Positions 1-5,135 of a stretch of 5,135 nt of DNA are shown here, one piece after another. Below the pieces are notes generated by a model that was not told the origin of the DNA, did not search any database, and saw nothing but the letters and a program-made list of their open reading frames with translations. The stretch lies in assembly GCA_004292985.1 (NCBI GenBank), contig RDXT01000475.1:1-5135 (forward strand), in the 5' to 3' direction. The position numbers and the translations under genes were made by a program. The stretch is from Bacteroidota bacterium. GTDB lineage: Bacteria; Bacteroidota; Bacteroidia; J057. The first letter of the stretch is position 1, and every line of letters begins with the position of its first letter.

Positions 1-1
1 C

Positions 2-1618
2 ATGTCGCTGAAAAAGGCCCTCGAAGATGCCCAGGAAAAACTCAACGATGTGGGGGCGATCATTTTGCTGGCGGGTATTTTGCCGACGATCCGCAAAGCA
101 GATGTGGAGATTGGAAACATCACCCCCATTCCCCGCTACCTGGCCCTGATGAATGGACTCCGTGAACTCCGGGGCGAGGCATTCGAACTGCGGCTTACGG
201 GCGTGGATGAACTGAATATGAAGCAGGACAGCGCCATGCTCGAAGCCTGCAACACCAGCTTTCAGGTGCACCTCCAGGTCGCTCCCGACGATTTTGTGCG
301 CAAATACAACTATGCCCAGGCCCTGGCAGGCCCGGCGATGTCGGTGGCTGTGAACTCACCGCTGCTCTTTGGCCGCCGCCTCTGGAAAGAAACCCGCATT
401 GCCCTCTTCCAGCAATCCATTGACATACGCACCTTCTCCGACCACTTCCGCGACCGGATTCCACGTGTGAACTTTGGCAATGGCTGGGTAAAAAACTCCC
501 TGCTCGAAATTTACCGCGAAGATGTGGCGCGTTTTCAGGTGGTACTGACGGCAGATGTAGATGAAGATGTGGACGAATGCCTCAACAAAGGGATTACCCC
601 CAAACTGAAGGCACTCAATATGCACAACTCGACGGTGTATCGCTGGAACCGCCCCTGCTATGGCATTTCGCCGAATGGAAAACCGCACCTGCGCATCGAA
701 AACCGCATTTTCCCTGCCGGCCCGAGCTTGCCCGATGCTTTTGCCAATGCCGCTTTCTGGCTGGGTATGATGAACGGGATGGAAGACTATTATCCGGACA
801 TCACCAAGGTGCTCGATTTTTCGGATGCCAAGGGCAACTTCTTCGCTGCGGCACGCTTCGGCCTCGAAACCCAGTTTACCTGGATCAACGAGCGCAAGGT
901 GTCGCCTGCCCAGTTGGTGCTCGAAGAGCTGCTCCCGGTCTCCCGCCACGGCCTCGAAAAAGCCGGTATTACGAAGGCTGACTCCGATTATTACCTGAAT
1001 ATCATTGAAGAGCGGGTAAAAACCGGCAAAACCGGTGCCCGCTGGATGCTGGGTTCCTTCTCTCAGATTGCCAAAGAAGGTGCTCCCCGCGATGAAATTG
1101 TGACGGCGATTACCGCTTCGATCTATGCCCAGCAACACGCCGGAAAGCCTGTGCACGAGTGGGAACTGGCTTCGCGCGACATCATGCAGTACGAGCCTTC
1201 GGCGCTGATGGTCGAGGAGTTTATGAGCTCGGACATCATCACTGTTCGGGAAGACGATATTCTGGACCTGCCAGCCAACCTGATGGACTGGCGCAAAATC
1301 CGCCACATTGCGGTCGAAGATGCAGGCGGCAAGCTTGTGGGTCTCATTACCTCGCGGATGCTGATGCGATATATGGTCAACCATCCCGAAAGCCGCAGCA
1401 AGAGCGTGATCCCGACGGTAAAAGACGTGATGAAGCCCAATCCGATTACGGTCGAGCCGGAAGATTCGATTGTAAAAGCCATCGAAATCATGCGGAGCAA
1501 CCAGATCGGCTGTCTGCCTGTGCTGAAAAACGGCAAACTGGTGGGCATGATCACGGAAGCGGAGTTTCTCAATATTACTTCGACACTCATCAAACGGATG
1601 GCCAGAAAGAAACCCTGA
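2..1618 (+). CDS. Glutamate-cysteine ligase-like (GCS2) protein with C-terminal CBS pair, 5' partial
   Basis: The 538 visible residues (numbered from the Met codon at base 2) split into a catalytic region at about 1-360 and two CBS domains at about 403-458 and 473-528. The catalytic part resembles glutamate-cysteine ligases of the plant/proteobacterial type. NTSFQVHLQV (84-93) sits where that family has TCTVQVNLD. It is followed by an NSPLLFG segment (118-124), an LRIENR motif (230-235, with E233 and R235 in the LEMR position), an AFWLGMMNG segment, and a SRHGLEKA...GKTGARWML tail. Enzymes of this family join glutamate to an amino group using ATP; the acceptor here is unknown. CBS pairs usually bind adenosine nucleotides or S-adenosylmethionine, so ligand-controlled activity is an inference. 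The frame is open to the window edge and the family's N-terminal ATP/glutamate-binding segment is missing. The Met at base 2 is therefore probably internal and the gene 5'-truncated by the window. The glycosyltransferase gene follows after 3 bases. Confidence 0.85.
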   Translation: MSLKKALEDAQEKLNDVGAIILLAGILPTIRKADVEIGNITPIPRYLALMNGLRELRGEAFELRLTGVDELNMKQDSAMLEACNTSFQVHLQVAPDDFVRKYNYAQALAGPAMSVAVNSPLLFGRRLWKETRIALFQQSIDIRTFSDHFRDRIPRVNFGNGWVKNSLLEIYREDVARFQVVLTADVDEDVDECLNKGITPKLKALNMHNSTVYRWNRPCYGISPNGKPHLRIENRIFPAGPSLPDAFANAAFWLGMMNGMEDYYPDITKVLDFSDAKGNFFAAARFGLETQFTWINERKVSPAQLVLEELLPVSRHGLEKAGITKADSDYYLNIIEERVKTGKTGARWMLGSFSQIAKEGAPRDEIVTAITASIYAQQHAGKPVHEWELASRDIMQYEPSALMVEEFMSSDIITVREDDILDLPANLMDWRKIRHIAVEDAGGKLVGLITSRMLMRYMVNHPESRSKSVIPTVKDVMKPNPITVEPEDSIVKAIEIMRSNQIGCLPVLKNGKLVGMITEAEFLNITSTLIKRMARKKP

Positions 1619-1621
1619 GGC

Positions 1622-2731
1622 ATGCGCATGGGATTTGATGCCAAACGGGCCTTTCTGAACGCTACGGGGCTGGGTAACTACAGCAGGAGCCTGATAGGAA
1701 ACCTGGCCCGTTTTTTTCCGGAAGAAGAATACCACTTGTTCACCCCCCGGACCGGGAATCCGCCGCTTTTCAGCGATGCGCGAATGCCTGTGCACCTGCC
1801 GGGTAACTGGCCGGGGGCGCTGTGGCGGAGTTTTGGAGTGGCATCTGCGGCCCGCAAAGCAGGTATCAAGCTCTATCATGGCCTGAGCCACGAGCTGCCG
1901 CTGGGCCTCAGACGCGCGGGCATCCGGCAGGTGGTGACGATGCACGATGTGATTTTTCGCCGCTACCCGGGCCTGTATCCGCTGGCCGACCGCCTGATAT
2001 ATGACGCCAAGTGGCGCTATGCCTGCCAGCAGGCAGATGTGGTGGTCGCAGTAAGCGAGGCTACGCGGCAGGACCTGCTGAACTATTATCCGGTCACTCC
2101 GGAAAAAATTCAGGTCATTTACCAATGCTGCGATGACATTTTCCGTCTGCCGCCCGACCCACCTGCCGAAAAAAAAGTGCTGGCCCGGCACCAGATTCCG
2201 GTGGAGTACCTTTTATATGTAGGCTCCCTTACCGAGCGAAAAAACCTGCTCCTCCTTTTTCAGGCGCTTCAGCTTTTGCCCGAAAAGGACCGTTTGCCGG
2301 TGGTTGTGGCCGGAAAAGGAAAAGCCTATGGCGAAAAGGTACAACACTGGCTGCGGGTACAGGGCATGGAAAAATGGGCCTTATTTCGTCCGGATATTCC
2401 CTTTGCTGACCTTCCGGCTTTGTACCGCCATGCGCAGATATGCGTGTATCCCTCTCATTATGAGGGCTTTGGGATTCCGGTGCTGGAGGCGCTTACCTGC
2501 GGCGTGCCTGTTATTACTTCTGCGACCTCTTCCCTTCCTGAGGCTGGCGGCCCCGGCGCTGCCTACATTTCACCCGGCAAGCCGGAGGAACTGGCCAGGC
2601 ATATCCATCTGATTCTGTCAGACAGCCTCCTCCGTGAAAAGATGATCTCGCAGGGGAAAATCCACGCTGAGCGTTTTGCGCCGGAGCCTCTGACCCGGCA
2701 ACTCATGAACTTGTATCGCAGTCTGCTTTGA
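1622..2731 (+). CDS. Glycosyltransferase family 4 (GT4, GT-B fold)
   Basis: This 369-residue protein looks like a complete retaining GT-B glycosyltransferase that would move a sugar from a nucleotide-sugar to a glycan, lipid or protein acceptor. The N-terminal half has the glycine-rich loop GLGNYSR (16-22) and MHDV (107-110). The C-terminal donor domain starts with YVGSLTERKNL (199-209), where R206 and K207 would contact the donor phosphates. It carries the E-x7-E motif with E281 and E289 in YEGFGIPVLEALTCGVPVI. No signal peptide or membrane helix is evident, so it is probably cytosolic or peripheral to the inner membrane. The start at 1622 gives MRMGFDAKR, like the usual MRIGIDAR opening. 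A start at 1628 is possible, because TGAGG at 1616-1620 lies 7 bases before that ATG. The sugar and acceptor cannot be told from sequence. Neighbours do not form a typical polysaccharide cluster. Confidence 0.93.
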   Translation: MRMGFDAKRAFLNATGLGNYSRSLIGNLARFFPEEEYHLFTPRTGNPPLFSDARMPVHLPGNWPGALWRSFGVASAARKAGIKLYHGLSHELPLGLRRAGIRQVVTMHDVIFRRYPGLYPLADRLIYDAKWRYACQQADVVVAVSEATRQDLLNYYPVTPEKIQVIYQCCDDIFRLPPDPPAEKKVLARHQIPVEYLLYVGSLTERKNLLLLFQALQLLPEKDRLPVVVAGKGKAYGEKVQHWLRVQGMEKWALFRPDIPFADLPALYRHAQICVYPSHYEGFGIPVLEALTCGVPVITSATSSLPEAGGPGAAYISPGKPEELARHIHLILSDSLLREKMISQGKIHAERFAPEPLTRQLMNLYRSLL

Positions 2732-2757
2732 GCTTTGATGCAGGGAGCGTAATTTTA
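2727..2757 (+). promoter_or_regulatory. Weak candidate promoter before the lipoprotein gene
   Basis: TTTG at 2727-2730 is followed, after exactly 19 bases, by TAATTTTA at 2750-2757. That is one mismatch (final G to A) from the Bacteroidota TTTG-N19-TAnnTTTG form. It overlaps the end of the glycosyltransferase gene. A start of transcription 6-7 bases downstream would fall almost on the lipoprotein ATG at 2764, implying a leaderless message, which weakens the call. Confidence 0.3.
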
Positions 2758-2763
2758 CGGCAT

Positions 2764-3621
2764 ATGAAGCTGAATATCAGAAATATACCCGCTGCGCTTT
2801 GTCTGCTGATGATCTCCGGTTTTGGCCTGCTTTCCTGCCAGCAAAAGCCGAAGCCTGTGCACCTGATTGTGCAGGACAAAGCCGCCAAACGCAACCTCGA
2901 CAGCGCCCAAGTGGTGCTGTACCGCTATTTTGGCGAAGATGCCCGCAGCCCGATAGACACGGGATACACAGATAAAAATGGTGCCCTTACCCTGAAAGTG
3001 CTGCCTGAAAAAGGCTATCACTATCTCGCGGAGGCCACCCGGAAGCACTATAAAGAGTCGCTGAATGAAAACGGCGCTGACTTTGAGCACCGGAAAGAAG
3101 TGTATCCCGGCGATACAAGCCATATTGTGCTGTACCTTGAAGGTCTGGTGGAGCCTGATCCGACCCGTTATGCACAGTTGCAGGCCCGCACAGCGGTGGG
3201 CGATGTGGTAGCGGCCATTCCCTCCAACGGCTGGCGCTGGACCTTGCTGCCTTCGCTGACCTGGGAAGACATTCCGGCGCTGCTGGCTATCGGAGGTGAT
3301 ACTACCCAGATCGAAAAATATCCCCACAATTCAGGCAGCAGCCTGCATCCTGCCAAAGTCAGGGCGGGCCTTGTCGCCCTCTGGCTGGTAGAGGCGATCC
3401 GCCGCCAGGAGGCAGGAACAGCGATGGGAACCCTTACGCCTCCCTCCAAAATGCCCGTATTAGGCACCAAAAAAGGCGCTCCCCGTATCAACAGCCCTGC
3501 CCAGGTGGCACAGGCACACGCGGCCTACCGCCTCTGGTGGGAATCGGCCTCCGTCAATACTGACCGCAAAGCCGCCGCCAAAAGCAGTCCGCTCAAAGAT
3601 TCCGGCTTAGGATGGATGTAA
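2764..3621 (+). CDS. Predicted outer-membrane lipoprotein, Bacteroidota-type, function unknown
   Basis: From the ATG at 2764 this encodes 285 residues. It opens with a lipoprotein signal peptide: a positive N-terminus (MKLNIRN), a hydrophobic core at about 8-22, and a lipobox LLSC with the acylated Cys at 25. The following residues QQKPKP lack the Asp that would retain it in the inner membrane and lack an acidic surface-export tag. A periplasm-facing outer-membrane location is therefore the best guess. Residues 32-125 alternate short strands and turns (DSAQVVLY, DTGYTDKNGALTLKVL, HIVLYLEG) like a carboxypeptidase regulatory-type beta sandwich. Residues 135-265 form a separate helical-looking region with WEDIPALLAIG, a YPHNSGSS stretch and LVALWLVEAIRR. 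This resembles an uncharacterised Bacteroidota domain, perhaps DUF4943, but I am not certain. A longer reading from a TTG at 2728 is less likely, since it would place residues before the signal peptide. The stop overlaps or nearly touches aroK, suggesting co-transcription. Confidence 0.8.
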   Translation: MKLNIRNIPAALCLLMISGFGLLSCQQKPKPVHLIVQDKAAKRNLDSAQVVLYRYFGEDARSPIDTGYTDKNGALTLKVLPEKGYHYLAEATRKHYKESLNENGADFEHRKEVYPGDTSHIVLYLEGLVEPDPTRYAQLQARTAVGDVVAAIPSNGWRWTLLPSLTWEDIPALLAIGGDTTQIEKYPHNSGSSLHPAKVRAGLVALWLVEAIRRQEAGTAMGTLTPPSKMPVLGTKKGAPRINSPAQVAQAHAAYRLWWESASVNTDRKAAAKSSPLKDSGLGWM

Positions 3622-3632
3622 GCAGAGGCAGG

Positions 3633-4142
3633 ATGATTTTCCTGATTGGATTTATGGGGGCGGGCAAAACGACCCTGGGCCGCCATGCTGCCCGGCGGCT
3701 GAATATTCCCTTTACAGACCTGGACGAATACATAGAGGCGCAGCAGGGATGCAAGGTGCAGGATATTTTCGCTGAAAAAGGCGAGGCTGCTTTCCGCGCA
3801 TTAGAGGCCGCTGCTTTGCAGGAAATCCACCATTCTTCCGCCACTCCCGGCATCATCGCTACGGGCGGAGGCACTCCCTGTTATGGAGATAATCTCCTGA
3901 TGATGAAGCAGATGGGGAGAGTGATCTACCTTCGCCAGGACCCGGCTATTCTCACAGGCCGCCTCCGGGAGCATAAGGCCGAGCGTCCTTTGGTGGCCCA
4001 GGTTCCCGACGCAGAGCTGGGCGCTTTTATCCGCGATCTGATCACCAAGCGCGAAGCCTGGTATATGCAGGCCGATGTGGTGCTGGAGCGCGGGAGTTTG
4101 GGTTTGGAAGGGCTGCTGGAACAGTTGACAGGGAACAGTTAA
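3633..4142 (+). CDS. aroK: Shikimate kinase
   Basis: This protein phosphorylates shikimate at the 3-hydroxyl with ATP, the fifth step of the shikimate pathway to chorismate, in the cytosol. Numbered from the ATG at 3633 it has 169 residues, normal for the family. All key motifs are present: Walker A GFMGAGKTT (6-14), substrate-binding D29 and D31 in FTDLDEY, R55 in AAFRALE, the GGG loop at 78-80, lid R118 in ERPLV, and R140 in KREAWY. The start is ambiguous. ATG at 3633 gives MIFLIGFMG and has AGAGG at 3624-3628 upstream. ATG at 3612 adds seven residues and overlaps the lipoprotein stop by 10 bases. Either way translation is probably coupled to the upstream gene. The last codons and the TAA lie in a tandem 14-base duplication, so the C-terminal residues QLTGNS come from repeat sequence and are probably not functional. 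Confidence 0.96.
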   Translation: MIFLIGFMGAGKTTLGRHAARRLNIPFTDLDEYIEAQQGCKVQDIFAEKGEAAFRALEAAALQEIHHSSATPGIIATGGGTPCYGDNLLMMKQMGRVIYLRQDPAILTGRLREHKAERPLVAQVPDAELGAFIRDLITKREAWYMQADVVLERGSLGLEGLLEQLTGNS

Positions 4143-4147
4143 CAGGG
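4120..4147 (+). repeat. 14-bp tandem duplication across the aroK stop codon
   Basis: AACAGTTGACAGGG (4120-4133) is followed directly by AACAGTTAACAGGG (4134-4147), identical at 13 of 14 positions. The single G-to-A difference turns TTGACA into TTAACA. Because 14 is not a multiple of three, the second copy is read in another frame, where TTAACA supplies the aroK TAA stop at 4140-4142. A further partial copy, CAGGGAACAA, lies at 4150-4159. Confidence 0.75.
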
Positions 4148-4169
4148 TTCAGGGAACAAGTAAAGCATC

Positions 4170-4214
4170 TTCCAAAACCCCGCAGCGTTTCCGAAACCTG
4201 CGGGTGTTTTGGAA
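4170..4214. terminator. Probable bidirectional terminator hairpin between convergent aroK and SRAP genes
   Basis: The left arm CCAAAACCCCGCAG (4172-4185) pairs with the right arm CTGCGGGTGTTTTGG (4198-4212), with one unpaired T on the right. Two more T-A pairs extend it outwards (4170-4171 with 4213-4214). An inner stem GTTT/AAAC (4187-4190 with 4194-4197) closes on a CCG loop, leaving one unpaired C at 4186. It lies 27 bases after the aroK stop and 9 bases after the end of the minus-strand SRAP gene, the expected place for a shared terminator. Neither side has a clean T-run after the stem, so it may be atypical or act by RNA 3'-end protection. Confidence 0.7.
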
Positions 4215-4223
4215 ACAAAAAGC

Positions 4224-4859
4224 TTACGCCGCCACCAAATCCGCCTCATCGAGCTGGAGCATGGCAATAGGATGCACGCTCAGGGGCTGGCGGGGGCTGG
4301 CGAAAAGAATCTGGTTGATTTTATTGAGAGAAGTCTGTGGCAGGAGCCAGTCGGACTCGGATTCACGTGGCAGGATGAGCGGCACCTGGAGGCCGAGGTG
4401 TGCGACAGAGGAAGGGGCAGCCGTGGTAATGATGGCAAAGCTATAAAGCATAGAGCCATCTTTTTGCCGCCAGGAGTCATATATCCCTGCGAAGCAGAAG
4501 GTTTCTCCATTAGGTTTACCTGCTTTGAGGGCTTCCTGCCGGGCGGGGCTGTCGAGGTAGAAGCCATCAGCGGGGATGAGGCAGCGCTGGCGGCGCACCG
4601 GCAGCTGCGAGGCAGGATTGTCCCAGATCACATCGGTTGAGATAAAGGCTTTTTCAGCCTGGCGGCCTGCTTTGGTCCAGGCGGGGGTAAGGCCCCATCG
4701 GAAAAAGCGCAGGCGGAACTGCTGATACTCTTCTATAAGGACAGGAGCGAATTGTCCGGGAGCAAAACGACCTCCTTCGAGCAGGCGCAGGCTGGGCAGG
4801 CGATGCTGTTCGGGGCGGGTGGGGCGGTAGCTGGTATTGAAGGTGTATGCGGCAACCAT
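4224..4859 (-). CDS. SRAP-domain protein (YedK/HMCES-like) with altered active site
   Basis: The 211 residues match the SRAP fold throughout: RWGLTPAW (54-61), RCLIPADGFY (92-101), FAGIYDSW (123-130), IITTAAP (143-149), VPLILP (159-164) and a VHPIAM tail (195-200). Normal SRAP proteins start Met-Cys-Gly-Arg-Tyr. Cys2, freed by Met removal, links covalently to abasic sites in single-stranded DNA and shields them. Here the start reads MVAAY, so Cys2, Gly3 and Arg4 are Val, Ala and Ala. By eye alignment the NARxET Asn becomes F72, the GFYEW Glu becomes L102, and the HDRMP His becomes G156 (a His lies two residues earlier, at 154). The start is firm: an in-frame TGA lies 18 bases upstream with no other start codon between. 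The length is close to normal and there is no frameshift, so this looks like an intact but divergent paralogue rather than a decayed gene. Any DNA-binding role without crosslinking is inference. It is transcribed alone, towards aroK, from its own promoter. Confidence 0.88.
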   Translation of the reverse strand: MVAAYTFNTSYRPTRPEQHRLPSLRLLEGGRFAPGQFAPVLIEEYQQFRLRFFRWGLTPAWTKAGRQAEKAFISTDVIWDNPASQLPVRRQRCLIPADGFYLDSPARQEALKAGKPNGETFCFAGIYDSWRQKDGSMLYSFAIITTAAPSSVAHLGLQVPLILPRESESDWLLPQTSLNKINQILFASPRQPLSVHPIAMLQLDEADLVAA

Positions 4860-5110
4860 AGCTGAATGATTTATAACTCAAATTTACTAACATTTTTCGC
4901 ATTTGCAAATTTTTTTATGAATCCGGACAAAATTGATGGAATTCATATAATTTAATTATCTCTTAACATTGCGGACCTTACTTGCGCCCGATATCAAAGG
5001 TTATGCTGCCCTCTTTGTGTAATCTTCATGATGTTTAATCATTTCTGGAATGCCTACTACTTACATGTTTTTTGTATAAACCTAAAAGTCAATTACTTAA
5101 GCCTTATTTT
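4860..5110. other. AT-rich intergenic region
   Basis: This stretch is visibly much richer in A and T than the genes to its left. Apart from the SRAP promoter it holds only weak signals. One is a TTTG (5071-5074) 19 bases before TACTTAAG (5094-5101), a two-mismatch promoter candidate for the plus-strand reading frame at 5111. Another is a small ATGAT/ATCAT hairpin (5028-5042). I see no RNA gene, riboswitch or clear repeat. Confidence 0.6.
4879..4909 (-). promoter_or_regulatory. Bacteroidota-type promoter of the SRAP gene
   Basis: Read on the minus strand, TTTG (plus 4906-4909) is followed after exactly 19 bases by TAAATTTG (plus 4879-4886), a full match to the Bacteroidota -33/-7 form TTTG-N19-TAnnTTTG. 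Transcription should begin near 4872, giving a leader of roughly 13 bases before the ATG at 4859. No Shine-Dalgarno sequence is visible in that leader, which is common in this phylum. I saw no obvious LexA-like palindrome around it, although my search was by eye. Confidence 0.75.
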
Positions 5111-5135
5111 ATGGTGAGAATTGTACGTTTGCTCA
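5111..5135 (+). CDS. Possible start of a further gene, cut by the window edge
   Basis: An ATG at 5111 opens a frame reading MVRIVRLL before the window ends. It sits downstream of an AT-rich promoter-like region and points away from the SRAP gene, which fits a divergent gene start. Eight codons are too few to recognise a family. A basic start followed by hydrophobic residues would suit a signal peptide or membrane segment, but this is a guess. No Shine-Dalgarno sequence is evident. Confidence 0.3.

Noticed and set aside
577..981. 134-codon plus-strand open frame inside the GCS2-CBS gene
   Set aside because: It lies wholly within a clearly coding gene in another frame and shows no family motif or start signal.
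2169..2176. Run of eight A in the glycosyltransferase gene as a phase-variation or slippage site
   Set aside because: It encodes an ordinary Glu-Lys-Lys stretch in a linker between the two domains, and one A8 run is not enough evidence for switching.
356..2191. 611-codon open frame on the minus strand, opposite the GCS2-CBS and glycosyltransferase genes
   Set aside because: Its codons are in exact register with the sense codons of both genes, so it stays open only because they avoid TTA, CTA and TCA. The translation is rich in His, Arg, Gln and Phe with no recognisable domain, and it spans two genes. It is a codon-usage shadow.
2728..2763. Upstream TTG start for the lipoprotein gene at 2728
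   Set aside because: It would add 12 residues before a complete lipoprotein signal peptide; the ATG at 2764 gives a normal N-terminus.
2703..3327. Minus-strand open frames opposite the lipoprotein gene (2755-3327 and others)
   Set aside because: The sense frame has a clear signal peptide and lipobox; the antisense translations show no motifs and no promoter.
4209..4640. 143-codon plus-strand open frame opposite the SRAP gene
   Set aside because: The minus-strand frame carries the full series of SRAP motifs, so this is a shadow.
5028..5117. 29-codon plus-strand open frame in the AT-rich region
   Set aside because: It is short, uses TTA, CTA and ATA codons unlike the neighbouring genes, has no ribosome site, and overlaps the more plausible start at 5111. 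Chance is the simplest explanation.

Overview
The window most likely comes from a member of the Bacteroidota with a fairly high GC content for that phylum. Three things suggest this: a match to the Bacteroidota promoter form (TTTG, 19 bases, TAnnTTTG) before the minus-strand gene, a lipoprotein that looks Bacteroidota-specific, and GC-rich genes beside an AT-rich intergenic stretch. I cannot place it below phylum level.

Layout: bases 1-4142 hold four closely packed plus-strand genes. They are (1) the 3' part of a glutamate-cysteine-ligase-like protein (GCS2 superfamily) fused to two C-terminal CBS domains, cut by the left window edge; (2) a GT4-family glycosyltransferase starting 3 bases after it; (3) a predicted periplasm-facing outer-membrane lipoprotein 32 bases further on; and (4) shikimate kinase (aroK), which overlaps or almost touches the lipoprotein stop. 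The spacing suggests one transcript, possibly with an extra weak promoter before the lipoprotein. The products do not form an obvious pathway: thiol/amide ligase-like chemistry, glycosylation, an envelope lipoprotein and aromatic amino acid synthesis. The cluster therefore reads as a housekeeping or mixed operon.

Bases 4143-4223 separate convergent genes. They contain the end of a 14-bp tandem duplication that supplies the aroK stop codon, followed by a long near-perfect hairpin that probably terminates transcription from both sides. On the minus strand, 4224-4859 encodes an SRAP (YedK/HMCES-like) protein. Its fold motifs are clear, but all four residues that form the DNA-protein crosslinking active site in the family are replaced, beginning with Val at the position of the invariant Cys2. 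This is the most unusual item in the window.

Bases 4860-5110 are AT-rich and carry the SRAP promoter. The first codons of a further plus-strand gene may begin at 5111 and run off the right edge. I saw no tRNA, rRNA, CRISPR array, insertion sequence or prophage gene, and no complete new multi-gene system.
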